Notes under the pieces: generated by a model | Told to the model about the DNA's origin: nothing | Seen by the model: the letters and a program-made list of their open reading frames with translations, nothing else | The model's database searches: none | Shown here: positions 18,306 to 27,857 of the stretch, piece after piece | Position numbering within the stretch: the stretch's first letter is position 1 | Layout: the number at the start of each line of letters is the position of its first letter | Position numbers and translations under genes: made by a program | Origin: Dyadobacter jiangsuensis | Lineage (GTDB): Bacteria; Bacteroidota; Bacteroidia; Cytophagales; Spirosomataceae | DNA: 64,000 nt | Direction: 5' to 3' | Assembly: GCF_003014695.1 (NCBI RefSeq) | Contig: NZ_PYAS01000022.1 | Span: 1-64,000, forward strand

Positions 18306-19064
18306 TCATCGTTTGTGAATACGATGCTTGACTTCCATTGGGGTTTTACCGAAGAATTTTCGAAATTCTCTGCTAAAATACTTGCTATCCTCATAACCGA
18401 TCGATGCAGCCACTTCGTTAACTCTATAGACTCCGGCTTCCAACATCTTCATCGCCCTTTCCATTTTGATTTTCTTAACAAACTCATTTACAGTTACACC
18501 TTTAAAGAACCGGAGTCTGCGGTAAAGAACCGAAACACTTATCCCCGTTCGAACGGCCATCTCTTTAACACCAAAATTGGGATCAGAAATATTCTCAAAT
18601 ACCATTTGTTCCAATTTTGTAACAAACTGGCCACTTATCCCTTCCAATTCCGTTTGGACCGACATTTCCTGTACAGTTCTGCCGCGCATTGCATCCCGTA
18701 ACATAATCATGTTTTCTATGTTCAGCATCAATACGTGACTGTCGATTGGGACTGAAATATAGCTGTCAGCCCCTGCCTGCAAACCGGCTATCCGGTGCTC
18801 TATCTGCCCAAGCAAAATAACAGACACATGCCCCGTATACGCGTTAGATTTCAATTTCCGGCATATCAGCAGTCCTCCGCGCGACGGGTCGGACACATCG
18901 CAGACCACCACGTCAGGGCTCAACTCCCTGGCCATTGCAAGGACCTCTTCATCACTATTACTTTCTATCAGCTGGAAGTTTTTAGCCAGCGCTTCACTTC
19001 CCAAACTATTCCGAATAATACTTTTGTCAATAATCAGAACCGGCCTCCTGTCTTCCGAATTCAT
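18306..19064 (-). CDS. Receiver-AraC regulator with degenerate receiver
   Basis: 252 residues. Residues about 7-120 form a receiver-like domain and about 150-250 an AraC/XylS helix-turn-helix pair very similar to the ends of the HTCS proteins in this window. The acceptor aspartate is present (VVVCDVSDP), but the acidic pair is reduced to DK, the switch threonine is glycine (ILLGQ) and the conserved lysine of the KPF motif is valine (YISVPID). Normal phosphorylation is therefore doubtful. It looks like the tail of an HTCS that became a separate gene. It is convergent with surface protein 1 and divergent from the LuxR-type gene at 19556. Confidence 0.8.
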   Translation of the reverse strand: MNSEDRRPVLIIDKSIIRNSLGSEALAKNFQLIESNSDEEVLAMARELSPDVVVCDVSDPSRGGLLICRKLKSNAYTGHVSVILLGQIEHRIAGLQAGADSYISVPIDSHVLMLNIENMIMLRDAMRGRTVQEMSVQTELEGISGQFVTKLEQMVFENISDPNFGVKEMAVRTGISVSVLYRRLRFFKGVTVNEFVKKIKMERAMKMLEAGVYRVNEVAASIGYEDSKYFSREFRKFFGKTPMEVKHRIHKR

Positions 19065-19555
19065 AACACTTCCGATGTATAATAAGTTGTACTAAAAAGG
19101 GGATTACAAATAATAAGTGGCTGCGGCGAATAAGTGATTGAATCACACCTGGCAGCCACCTAATTGTAATATCGAGCAAATCAGTAGAACCACTCATGCG
19201 GCTTCTGACGACGATGCACAAACATAGCTCAACGTCCACTTGCTACCAATGGGTAAAAGGCGCAAATCAGACATAAACACGAAATCCCCACCAAATAGGC
19301 AAGATTTTCCACCGTCTCGGGCTAACTAAAACATCGATGATTCACTAGTCCGCAAACCATCAGTATCTCCTGATCAGAAGCCTTTGCACACACCTTGATT
19401 TTTTTTCGTTTGAACAAAAAAAACCAGACTAAAATGACAATTTAACCTCCCATACCTTAGGAAATAAAGCGACAATTTGGGCCAACAAAAAAACTGTTCG
19501 GACACAGATAACTTAAAATCATTTTACGATTCCATCAACAACACCTCCCGCAAAC
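19065..19555. other. Divergent control region
   Basis: 491 bases between two divergent regulator genes, no gene inside. A possible minus-strand promoter lies at 19249-19219 (listed separately). No clear plus-strand promoter was found. Confidence 0.5.
19219..19249 (-). promoter_or_regulatory. Possible promoter of the receiver-AraC gene
   Basis: On the minus strand TTG (19249-19247), 20 bases, then TATGTTTG (19226-19219) fits the Bacteroidota pattern. It would leave a leader of about 150 bases. Confidence 0.4.
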
Positions 19556-20218
19556 ATGAAAAACCACAACATCCAGGAAGATTATGTAATGGTCATTGTA
19601 GACAATCGACCAATGTATAGAGCCGGCATCAGATCGAGGGTCGAATTGATGATACCGGAATGCAGATTTTCGGAGCACGATTTGTTTGCTGACTCGCTAT
19701 TGGATAGACACATTGGAAGCTCTACTTGCTTCATGATCAGCGTCAGAAATATGTCGGATAAAACCATTATCCACAACATCAAAAAATTACGATTGCTGCA
19801 AGAGACATGCAAGATTGTTCTTTATGGTTACCAGCAACCCGTCCCCAAGATTATTGCCTTCTTCCGGGAAAAAATCAGTGGATACCTCCCCGACGATTTC
19901 ACCGATGGTGAACTTAGGGAATGTATTACAGCTCTGGCTGCCAACCGGATTTATATCAATATGCAAATAGCCATTGAATTGATGATTACTCCTCCACCGG
20001 TTCGTTCCAGAAAAAAGCCGCTGCTAACCCAGACTGAAACCAAGGTTGCCAATCTCCTCGTCAGAGGATTAAGCCCATCGCACATCGCCCGAGAAATGGG
20101 CAGAAAAATATCAACGATAAGCACAATCAAATCCAACATTTTAAAAAAGACGCAAGTCAACAACGTAATCGACCTGGCAGAAGTAATGGAAAAGGAGCCG
20201 AAGGAAATGAGCATCTGA
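19556..20218 (+). CDS. LuxR-type regulator with pseudo-receiver
   Basis: 220 residues with the NarL layout: receiver-like half (about 9-140) and LuxR helix-turn-helix (about 155-212, LTQTETKVANLL...TISTIKSNILKK). The receiver lacks the phosphorylation machinery: the acidic pair is DN, the acceptor site reads FMISVRN without aspartate, and the lysine position reads GYLPDDF. It is probably controlled by binding or dimerisation rather than by phosphate. A paralogue with the same changes is at 35370. It lies 253 bases before the HTCS gene on the same strand. Confidence 0.78.
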   Translation: MKNHNIQEDYVMVIVDNRPMYRAGIRSRVELMIPECRFSEHDLFADSLLDRHIGSSTCFMISVRNMSDKTIIHNIKKLRLLQETCKIVLYGYQQPVPKIIAFFREKISGYLPDDFTDGELRECITALAANRIYINMQIAIELMITPPPVRSRKKPLLTQTETKVANLLVRGLSPSHIAREMGRKISTISTIKSNILKKTQVNNVIDLAEVMEKEPKEMSI

Positions 20219-20426
20219 TCATGCCATCCGGCGCAACTAACGCACATTATTATACGAATGCGGATCAACGCGGGTTAATGTGACCCAAGCAGTTTTGTTT
20301 AGATCAGTGTTTTACGGATAAATCTCGCGAAATGCTGGTTTTAAGATCAAGCACTTCATCTGATCCTGTGCGACAACATTGTGAAACTATACTGGGCCTA
20401 TATACGTAACAAGTCGTGCCTTTGCA

Positions 20427-20434
20427 TAATTTTG
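20427..20434 (+). promoter_or_regulatory. Possible -7 element of the HTCS gene, inside a small inverted repeat
   Basis: TAATTTTG matches TAnnTTTG, 37 bases before the ATG. It overlaps TTTGCA (20421-20426) and TGCAAA (20433-20438), an inverted repeat that could be an operator. Confidence 0.45.
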
Positions 20435-20471
20435 CAAAAAGCATTCGTTTCTAACCAAGTGCGCTTCGTTG

Positions 20472-23400
20472 ATGACCAGTTATAAAAGTATCCTGCTTAG
20501 CTTGATTGCTATTTTTGCCTCCCTCGCCCGCACAGGGGCACAATCGTTTAAAAACATTTCAGAAAAAGAAGAAGAGCCAATCAATGGAATATTTGCCATT
20601 GCACAAGGCAAAGACGGCTTGATGTGGTTTGGTACACAAAACGGGCTGATCCGGTACGACACCCGTAGCCTGACCCGCTACCTGACGGCCCCCGCCGGCA
20701 AGCAGGTCTTTACAGATATCAAGGACATTATATCCGACTCGCAGGGCCGAATTTGGGTAGCTAGTAGCTTACAATTGACGCTTTATGATCCCAATACGGA
20801 CCATATTACCCATTTCAAACATGATTCGACCCGCGTTAATACGCTATCCCATGCATGGGTCAACTGTGTGATGGAAGACAGCAAAAAGCAAATCTGGGCA
20901 GGTACCGAGCTTGGGCTCACCCGCATTATCGCCGGTAATGGGTCCGTGAGCATATCCCGCTATCTGCAAAATGAATTCAAAGGCGCATCGCTCGAAATCA
21001 AATGCATGGCCGAAGGCGAAGACGGAACGCTCTGGCTGGGCTCGGCCGACGGGCTGATCAGAATGCCAGCCAATGGCGACAAGCCAAAACTGTACCGGAT
21101 GCCGCCGGCTACAACAGAACCGCTGCGGAACGAGTTTATGACTATTTTCACGGACAACAATGGCGCTGTGTGGCTGGGAAACAGCAGCGGCGGACTAATC
21201 CGGTTCGACCCGGCGACAGAAGTTTTCAGCACCATCAGCAGTGTGAAAAACACGACCGGCGGCCTGCCGGTCGTACGGGACATTATTTCGGACCGACGTG
21301 GCAGGTTGCTGCTTGCTACCGACTCGGGGCTGGCCCATTTCAACCCGTCGACGGGGGAACTGGATTGGTATGTGAACCAAACCGGTGACCCGCAGAGCCT
21401 GTCTGACAATTCGCTTTATGCTGCCTACGTCGACAACCAGGGCGGGCTTTGGCTGGGAAGCTACTATGGTGGGATCTGCTACGTCCACCTCAACTCTCCC
21501 CGCTTCAAACGCTGGCCATTCGGCCCGGACGACCCACGCGCCGGCTCATTCGTGAATGCATGGATTGGAAAGAGTAAAACGAATCGTATGTGGAGCGTTT
21601 CGGACGATCTGCAAAAACTGCTGCTCTTCGACACCGCAGGTAAAAAATCCGAGATGTTTCCCCTAAAGCTAGACGCCAAAGCAGATTATTATGCATTTTA
21701 TATTGACCAAAACGAAGTACTCTGGGCTGGGGGCAAGGCCGTGCTGACCAGTTTAGATATCCGACGGGGCAGCTACCGTCATTACCCCCTATCGGTCCCG
21801 GGAGGGCCCAAACTCCGAAAAAAACGTACTTTCGTGATCACCGAGGATAGTTACGGGCATTTCTGGGTAGGAGGAACTTATGGTCTGCTCCTACTCGATA
21901 AAAAAAACGGCACCTTCTCCAAGGCCCCGGCGGTTAACTACGCGACCTCTATTTTGGAAGACTCACACAGGAATATCTGGATCGGCGGAGAAGCTGGACT
22001 ATACCGGATTAAACCTGAGGCAGCCAAAGCCCCCAGACCTGTCGTTGAAAAAATCCATTCGAATTCGGAGTTCGTCATCTCATGGCGTGTGAACGAAGAC
22101 AAGTGGGGAACAATCTGGGCCGCCTGTGAGACGCAAATGCTAAGCTACAATCCCGGAAAGAACCTGTTTGAGCTGAGTACCAACATTCCGCAGGAAGGCG
22201 CGCTCGACGTCGTTCCCGACAGTAAGGGTTATATCTGGATCAATGCAGGTACGAAATTATTCCGCTACCATCCTAGGGAAAAGACACTTCAATCGTACAG
22301 CGCACACGACGGCCTGCCTGCCAAAGGGACCCTGATGCAGGGCGCCGGCACGACCGACCGGAACGGACATCTCTATTTCGTGACCGACAAGGGCATGTTC
22401 AGCTTCGATCCGGCCGCGATATCCATTCCCAACCGCTCCGCCCCTATTGTTCTCAGTTCATTGAAATTATATAACCAAACGGTAGTGGCTCGCGACAGCA
22501 CCGGCATTCTTCCTGTACCCGTCGGAAAATTAAAAGAAATCACCTTCCGGCATGACCAGAGCATTTTTACGCTCGACTTCGCGCTGCTGGATTACGTGCG
22601 GTCGGACGTAAACCGTTATGCCTACAAAATAGACGGCATCGACCGGGGCTGGAACTATGTCAAAACGCCATCGGCAACCTATACGAACCTCCCGTCAGGC
22701 AGCTACATCTTCCAGGTCAAGGCGGCTAATGGCGACGGTATCTGGACCAAAGAACCGCTTCAAATTAAAATCAATATACTACCGCCATGGTGGCGGACCT
22801 GGTGGGCTTACCTGGCTTATCTGCTGCTAGCGGCGGGCGGCGTATATGCCATTGCGCACTTCCTCTGGATCCGGAGCTCATTCAGAAGGGAGAACGCACT
22901 GAACCAGCTCAAGCTCGATTTTTTCACCAACGTTTCGCACGAAATCCGCACACACCTCTCGCTGATCAGCGGGCCATTGGAAAAAGCCTACCAGCAGGCC
23001 GTCGAGGGCAAAAACAATAAAAACTACCTCAGTTACGCACGTACGAGCTCCGACAGGCTCATGCTCCTGGTGAACGAACTGCTTGATTTCCGCAAAATCC
23101 AGAGTGGCGGCACACGCTTGCTGGTACAGGAGCATGACGTAGTGAAGATCATCAAGAATGTAATCGCCGCATTCGAGCATATGGCCAGGGAAAAAGGCAT
23201 CGAAACTGTACTGATAGCCCCGGCAACACCTGTTTTGCTGTGGTTTGACATCGCCCAGATGCAGAAGGTATTTTACAACCTGCTGAGCAACGCCTATAAA
23301 TTCACCCATGAAGCCGGCCGGGTGGCGGTGCGCATTACCGAGACTTCCAACGAAGTAAAAATTACCGTGGAAGACAATGGGAAGGGTATGTCGCAGGAGC

Positions 23401-24506
23401 ATCTTCAGAAACTTTTCACCTACTACTACCAGGCGGATTCCGAAAAACCAGGCTACGGCATCGGGCTGGCGCTTTCAAAGGCTATCGTCGAGCAGCACCA
23501 TGGCTACCTCACCGCCGAAAGCCGCCTGCATAACGGCTACGCGCTAAATGGGATTGCGGCGGCGCCCGGCGGCACCACGTTGACGATTCTCATGTTGCGA
23601 AAAAACCTGCACTTCGCACCCGAACAAATAGCCACCAACGTTCAGTCGTATACGGAAGACATGCTGGCCGAGACGATGGCCCTGCCGGCCAGCAACCACG
23701 CGGCAGACGGAAAGCAGGCCAATACCATCCTGATCATCGAAGACAACGACCAGTTGCGGGTATTTATCCGAGACCTTTTTGAAGGAGATTTCAATATATT
23801 GCAAGCAGAGAATGGCATGCGCGGGCTCGAACTAGCCAACGAGCATTTGCCGGATATCGTGCTGTCCGATGTGATGATGCCGGAAATGAGCGGGCTTGAA
23901 GTATGCAGCCGGCTGAAAAATAATGTAGCCACGGCGCACATTCCAGTGGTACTGCTTACCGCCCGAACCCAGAACCAGCACGTGATCGAAGGACTCGAAT
24001 CGCGTGCGGACGACTACCTCACCAAACCATTCGACCCGCGGATTCTGGAACTGAAAATCAACAACCTGATCCGCGTACGGGACGAGCTGCGAACGCGCTA
24101 CCGGGAGTCGGTACTGGTGGACGGGGCTGCAAACAGTGTTGCCCAGGACGTGAACGAGGCATTTATCGGCAAGCTCAGGGCACTGCTTATTGAGAATATT
24201 TCCGATCCGAAGTTTGGTGTTAATGAGCTGGCTTTTCAGGTCGGTATGAGTGTATCCGCGCTTTACAGAAAACTGAAATCACTTACCGGAATGACGGTTA
24301 ATGATTTCACGAAAACAATTCGGCTCGGTGAAGCTAAAAAGCTATTGGAGACGGGGATATACAACGTGAGTGAAGTTGCCACTATCATCGGGTTTGAAGA
24401 TAGCAGACATTTCAGCAAAGAATTCGCAAAGGCGTACGGCAAAAAACCCAAAGAGATAAAAAATCAAATGCCCGGCCACGCCGACAACTCCTCTGAAAGC
24501 AATTGA
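20472..24506 (+). CDS. Hybrid two-component system (HTCS) 1
   Basis: 1344 residues in one chain. Signal peptide (about 1-25), two seven-bladed Reg_prop propellers (about 30-690, with repeated LWxGT/IWVAS blades), Y_Y_Y domain (to about 765), one membrane helix (about 775-797), HisKA with H823, HATPase (NAYKFT, GYGIGLAL), receiver with D1133 and KPFD, and AraC helix-turn-helix (about 1240-1335). Periplasmic ligand binding should drive phosphorelay to the DNA-binding end; relatives sense glycans. The H-box reads HEIRTH instead of the usual HEIRTP. The frame opens with TTG at 20469; I take ATG at 20472. Confidence 0.93.
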   Translation: MTSYKSILLSLIAIFASLARTGAQSFKNISEKEEEPINGIFAIAQGKDGLMWFGTQNGLIRYDTRSLTRYLTAPAGKQVFTDIKDIISDSQGRIWVASSLQLTLYDPNTDHITHFKHDSTRVNTLSHAWVNCVMEDSKKQIWAGTELGLTRIIAGNGSVSISRYLQNEFKGASLEIKCMAEGEDGTLWLGSADGLIRMPANGDKPKLYRMPPATTEPLRNEFMTIFTDNNGAVWLGNSSGGLIRFDPATEVFSTISSVKNTTGGLPVVRDIISDRRGRLLLATDSGLAHFNPSTGELDWYVNQTGDPQSLSDNSLYAAYVDNQGGLWLGSYYGGICYVHLNSPRFKRWPFGPDDPRAGSFVNAWIGKSKTNRMWSVSDDLQKLLLFDTAGKKSEMFPLKLDAKADYYAFYIDQNEVLWAGGKAVLTSLDIRRGSYRHYPLSVPGGPKLRKKRTFVITEDSYGHFWVGGTYGLLLLDKKNGTFSKAPAVNYATSILEDSHRNIWIGGEAGLYRIKPEAAKAPRPVVEKIHSNSEFVISWRVNEDKWGTIWAACETQMLSYNPGKNLFELSTNIPQEGALDVVPDSKGYIWINAGTKLFRYHPREKTLQSYSAHDGLPAKGTLMQGAGTTDRNGHLYFVTDKGMFSFDPAAISIPNRSAPIVLSSLKLYNQTVVARDSTGILPVPVGKLKEITFRHDQSIFTLDFALLDYVRSDVNRYAYKIDGIDRGWNYVKTPSATYTNLPSGSYIFQVKAANGDGIWTKEPLQIKINILPPWWRTWWAYLAYLLLAAGGVYAIAHFLWIRSSFRRENALNQLKLDFFTNVSHEIRTHLSLISGPLEKAYQQAVEGKNNKNYLSYARTSSDRLMLLVNELLDFRKIQSGGTRLLVQEHDVVKIIKNVIAAFEHMAREKGIETVLIAPATPVLLWFDIAQMQKVFYNLLSNAYKFTHEAGRVAVRITETSNEVKITVEDNGKGMSQEHLQKLFTYYYQADSEKPGYGIGLALSKAIVEQHHGYLTAESRLHNGYALNGIAAAPGGTTLTILMLRKNLHFAPEQIATNVQSYTEDMLAETMALPASNHAADGKQANTILIIEDNDQLRVFIRDLFEGDFNILQAENGMRGLELANEHLPDIVLSDVMMPEMSGLEVCSRLKNNVATAHIPVVLLTARTQNQHVIEGLESRADDYLTKPFDPRILELKINNLIRVRDELRTRYRESVLVDGAANSVAQDVNEAFIGKLRALLIENISDPKFGVNELAFQVGMSVSALYRKLKSLTGMTVNDFTKTIRLGEAKKLLETGIYNVSEVATIIGFEDSRHFSKEFAKAYGKKPKEIKNQMPGHADNSSESN

Positions 24507-24585
24507 TTTACAAATGAATTAACTATCAGAAAATGTTGATATTGCGCTGCTAAGACCTGGTGTTTTACACAAGCATCAGCATAGG

Positions 24586-24628
24586 ACATAAACTCACCAA
24601 AATGCTTTACATTTTAGTGAGTTTATGT
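24586..24628. terminator. Bidirectional terminator
   Basis: An 18-bp stem with one mismatch (24586-24603 with 24611-24628) around a 7-base loop lies between the converging HTCS 1 and GlsB-like genes. Confidence 0.8.
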
Positions 24629-24655
24629 TTTCCCTAAGTTACTACGGATGCCCTT

Positions 24656-24919
24656 TTAAGCAGGTTTATTCCCTTTGATCAATGCAACTACACCCAGAAC
24701 AACAATTGCCCCGATAAACGCAGTCAAGCACCTGGAAACAATTGCGGGGAATCCCAGTACCGTCTCAAGGTCATTCCCTAACAACCACCCACCTACGACC
24801 CCTCCAAGCATACCCAGTAAAATCTGAACCCACAAGGATAGCGAAAAACGGCTGAATGCTTTGTCGGCAAGCCAACCTGCCAGACCTCCGATCAGGATCG
24901 ATACCAAAACATTTGTCAT
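24656..24919 (-). CDS. GlsB/YeaQ/YmgE-family membrane protein
   Basis: 87 residues, three hydrophobic glycine-rich helices (TNVLVSILIGGLAGWLAD at the start, then LGMLGGVVGGWLLG) typical of the transglycosylase-associated/GlsB family, small inner-membrane proteins tied to envelope or general stress. I start at the methionine at 24919, where the first helix begins; the frame extends 11 residues further. It is the last gene of the seven-gene minus-strand run that starts at 29315, 44 bases after the LysM gene, and faces a bidirectional terminator. Confidence 0.82.
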   Translation of the reverse strand: MTNVLVSILIGGLAGWLADKAFSRFSLSLWVQILLGMLGGVVGGWLLGNDLETVLGFPAIVSRCLTAFIGAIVVLGVVALIKGNKPA

Positions 24920-24963
24920 AGTAATTGGATTTATGTAAAACCTATAACGCAAACGCAGCCTGT

Positions 24964-25431
24964 TTATAATGCGGGGATCCTCAGCACCTGCCCAGGGTAG
25001 ATCAGGTCGGGATTTTTCAGCATAGGTTTGTTAGCCTCAAAAATGGCCGGGTATTGGTTCATATCACCATAATAAGTCTGCGCGATTTTTGAGAGCGTAT
25101 CGCCTTTTTCAACGGTATGGAACCGGGCGGTCGGAGTGGGCGCAACCACCTCGATACGGTTGTCAACCAAGTCTACATCTTCCACATTACCGACAGCCAG
25201 CGCAATTTTTTCGGCATCCTCCTGCCGGGCTACACTCCCTTCCAGGATCACGGTATGTTGGGATGTTCTCACACTGAGGCTGTTGTAAGGAAGCCCCAGC
25301 GACTTTATGTGCGCGAGCAGAGCACTCGCACGCAGAGGGTCGGCAACTTCCGCGGGGTGCGGCGCCGTGCCAGCTTCGTCTTTCTTGAAGATTTTCTCAC
25401 CAACTCCTTTAATAAATGATAATAGACCCAT
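24964..25431 (-). CDS. BON-LysM protein, Kbp/YgaU-like
   Basis: 155 residues. A BON domain (about 30-95, VRTSQHTVILEGSV...EKIALAVGNVEDV) is followed by a LysM domain (about 103-153, FHTVEKGDTLSKIAQTYYGD...IYPGQVLRIP). This order and length match E. coli Kbp (YgaU, 149 residues), a cytoplasmic K+-binding protein. Function by homology is K+ sensing or buffering; LysM alone would suggest peptidoglycan binding, but no signal peptide is seen. A K+ channel gene lies four genes upstream in the same run, which fits the potassium reading. Confidence 0.83.
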   Translation of the reverse strand: MGLLSFIKGVGEKIFKKDEAGTAPHPAEVADPLRASALLAHIKSLGLPYNSLSVRTSQHTVILEGSVARQEDAEKIALAVGNVEDVDLVDNRIEVVAPTPTARFHTVEKGDTLSKIAQTYYGDMNQYPAIFEANKPMLKNPDLIYPGQVLRIPAL

Positions 25432-25519
25432 AAAATAAAACTGTTTAAATGAATATTAATCGACACTGGTATATTCTGATAGAAATAAAATAGTACAGGG
25501 TAATTACCAACTCAGCAGA

Positions 25520-25945
25520 TCATTTGTTTAATATTCCGTGTACGGCGTATTTACGTTTAAGCCGTCCGTGCCGGACAATCAAACTAGCCTGGTATTCACT
25601 TGTTTGTTGATCAATGACTGTTTCCTGCTTAACTGACAATATCACGCTATAATCGGCCCCGGAGAAATACATATCAAAACCTCTTCCATTCTTCAATGTC
25701 ATGGTGTAGCTCAGCGGCACCCTTTGGCCTTCATCAATGTAAATGGCCCTTTTCAACAAATCAGCAGTGAATATGTATTGTCTTGCATGCAAAGGCACTT
25801 TTTGTAAAGCAAAAAAATATCCCGCGTTTTCTGTGGGACTTACTTCGTTTAATGCAGCGTGTGATACATGCTTAACGAACAGATCGCCCGCCCCGGAGAG
25901 CGTTGTTATTGCACAGAAATAAATAAGGTTGATAAATAGCATCAC
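25520..25945 (-). CDS. Unknown small exported protein (family A1)
   Basis: 141 residues, not recognised. The first 20 residues are hydrophobic and look like a signal peptide or anchor. The rest is a beta-rich, basic domain with repeated Tyr-hydrophobic strands (FFALQKVPL, GFDMYFSGADYSVIL, KYAVHG). A paralogue at 47015-47434 keeps these segments at roughly half identity by eye. It lies between the carbonic anhydrase gene and the BON-LysM gene, with gaps of 89 and 88 bases, and is probably co-transcribed. No function is proposed. Confidence 0.7.
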   Translation of the reverse strand: MMLFINLIYFCAITTLSGAGDLFVKHVSHAALNEVSPTENAGYFFALQKVPLHARQYIFTADLLKRAIYIDEGQRVPLSYTMTLKNGRGFDMYFSGADYSVILSVKQETVIDQQTSEYQASLIVRHGRLKRKYAVHGILNK

Positions 25946-26034
25946 AGTATGTCAATACCGTTAGATGTAGCCCTCTAAGCGGCATCGGAAAGTTGTTGAT
26001 AATTTCTTTTTCGTCTGACCTTCGCCTTAGCTTC

Positions 26035-26784
26035 TTATGCTTCCAGAAAATATTCTTTCATTAAGCTTCTCCGCTCGCTGGTGTCCAGATCAATATAGTC
26101 GAACTTCTTATATTGGCAGAACGATCCCATATCCCGATCCCCGTTGATAAAAACAGCACCGACCAGAATGACATACTTACAAGGGTACTGAGTTTGTCCG
26201 ACCAATACCTCTATACGATTATCAATGGCTTCGTACATCACTTCGGTTGCCTCGAACAGATGATTGGACGCGCTCAGGATTCTTGCCTGGTTATGTAAAA
26301 AAATTTGCTCGATGGTATTCATCTGAAAATCCAGCGAACTGATGTTACCCTCGATGATCTGGTTGCTCAGCAGCTTATTTAAGGCTCCCTTTGCAGCCCC
26401 ACAGCAAGCGGAATTCGCCTGCTGACCGATTCTGTTGATTTCACCGATAACACCTTCTTTTGTAATACCGATATGAGGCGCGTAAAATACAACCACCGCG
26501 CCATTTTCAGGAACGTGGTGGGCAAATGCATTCATACCCGTTAGTCCTGCGAAAGGGTAACCATTGAGCCCTCCCATTTTGAAGGGGCCAATCATCTCAT
26601 AAGCCCGTGGCGGATACTGAATCGCATTGACGTCGTCACAACACATGCTATCAGCGTGCATTAGCTGTTCTGGTTTTAGGCCAAGATGCTTTTCGATGAC
26701 ATCCAGCAGGCGATCAATGGTGTCGATGGAAGTCATCGCATTAGGGTACCACTGACGAACAGCTTCAAGATGTTGATTTTTCAT
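26035..26784 (-). CDS. LCIB-type (theta class) carbonic anhydrase
   Basis: 249 residues. The sequence resembles the limiting-CO2-inducible protein B/C family: CCDDVN at 48-53, PFKMGGLNGYPFAGLTG near 67-83, HVPENGAVVVFYAPHIGI with H104, and SACCGA with C127/C128. Cys, His and Cys are the zinc ligands of this beta-carbonic-anhydrase-like fold, which interconverts CO2 and bicarbonate. In algae LCIB works with bestrophin-like bicarbonate channels; a bestrophin gene lies 52 bases upstream here. No signal peptide, so cytoplasmic. The family call rests on remembered motifs, and activity varies among LCIB homologues. Confidence 0.75.
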   Translation of the reverse strand: MKNQHLEAVRQWYPNAMTSIDTIDRLLDVIEKHLGLKPEQLMHADSMCCDDVNAIQYPPRAYEMIGPFKMGGLNGYPFAGLTGMNAFAHHVPENGAVVVFYAPHIGITKEGVIGEINRIGQQANSACCGAAKGALNKLLSNQIIEGNISSLDFQMNTIEQIFLHNQARILSASNHLFEATEVMYEAIDNRIEVLVGQTQYPCKYVILVGAVFINGDRDMGSFCQYKKFDYIDLDTSERRSLMKEYFLEA

Positions 26785-26836
26785 GTTCTTTTGGAATAAA
26801 ATGATTTAAGCCCCGAACCACCGGGCATAGGTTTGC

Positions 26837-27853
26837 CTACATCAAAATGTTATTGACTGCTACCAATGGCTGGGGCAGCTCTCTCTCGCCCAGCATTTCC
26901 CTGAGATCGATCTCTATGTTACGGCTGATCTGAGTAACCGGGATGTCGTTCGCATTACCTTCAAATGGGTTTTCAGTAGACTCACCGATTTGCTCTAAGA
27001 TCAAAAAGACCCAGCCTAGCAAAACGCTGAGCGGTATGGCCAGCCAGACAATATTATCCCCCAGCCTGTCGGTCAGCTTGGAAAGCTCGCCAAGAAATCC
27101 CAACGGCAGCATCAGGCAAAGCATATTGGTGAAGTACAAATTGATGCTGGAAAACTGGCGTGGATAGGGAGAATTCTTAATGCGTTCGCATTTGCCCTGC
27201 TGATCGTACAGGTCTTTGAGCAGACTTTCCAGTGCCACGTAGCTGTAATCAGCGATCATACCCTGCTCATTGAGCGTTCTGAGCTGTGCAGACTGCGTCG
27301 CGATGAGTTGTGCCGCCTTGTTTTTAGTGGATAGGATGTACTGCAGTTCTTCGTAGTTCAAAAAACTTTTCAGCTCCTGGTCCAGCGTGCTTTCCCATTC
27401 CGGAACTTTATAGTACTTCAGATACTGGCGGTTATAGCTGCGGGTCTTAACGTTTTCCCAGCTTTTGGTTTCGCGCAACTGAAAGCGCAGCGCGGTAAGC
27501 CAAGCCAGATGCCGGTAAATAATCTGCCTGTGAAGGGCCGCCTCACTTGCCTTTTCGGGGGTCCTTAGAAAATCCCTCACCATGATTCCCATCGCACGGC
27601 TACTATTGATGATTGCTCCATACACCTGCCTTGCTTCCCAGCTCCGGTTGTAGGTCTGCGTATTTCTAAACCCGGAAATAAACGCTGTGGCTGTACCCAG
27701 CAGCGCCACCGGCACCCAGGGAAGGGCCAGCCATTTCCAATCCAGAAAATAGAACAATGTGGTCGGAACGCTGCTTATCAAAAGCATCTTGTAGATTTTC
27801 GTCCGTGTCCAGGGAATGAAATGATATAGGTTGTAATGGCTGGATGTGTTCAT
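26837..27853 (-). CDS. Bestrophin-family anion channel
   Basis: 338 residues. Bacterial bestrophin (formerly UPF0187/RFP-TM) architecture: N-terminal helix, hydrophobic segments at about 23-60, the signature AFISGFRNTQTYNRSWEARQVYG around 78-100, and a second hydrophobic pair at about 235-285. Bestrophins are pentameric channels for chloride and bicarbonate in the inner membrane; some bacterial members pass cations. It starts 4 bases after the K+ channel stop, so the two are surely co-transcribed, and the carbonic anhydrase gene follows. Confidence 0.9.
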   Translation of the reverse strand: MNTSSHYNLYHFIPWTRTKIYKMLLISSVPTTLFYFLDWKWLALPWVPVALLGTATAFISGFRNTQTYNRSWEARQVYGAIINSSRAMGIMVRDFLRTPEKASEAALHRQIIYRHLAWLTALRFQLRETKSWENVKTRSYNRQYLKYYKVPEWESTLDQELKSFLNYEELQYILSTKNKAAQLIATQSAQLRTLNEQGMIADYSYVALESLLKDLYDQQGKCERIKNSPYPRQFSSINLYFTNMLCLMLPLGFLGELSKLTDRLGDNIVWLAIPLSVLLGWVFLILEQIGESTENPFEGNANDIPVTQISRNIEIDLREMLGERELPQPLVAVNNILM

Positions 27854-27857
27854 TAGG

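Noticed and set aside
24964..25431. Peptidoglycan hydrolase reading of the LysM protein
   Set aside because: BON plus LysM order, length and lack of signal peptide fit Kbp/YgaU better.
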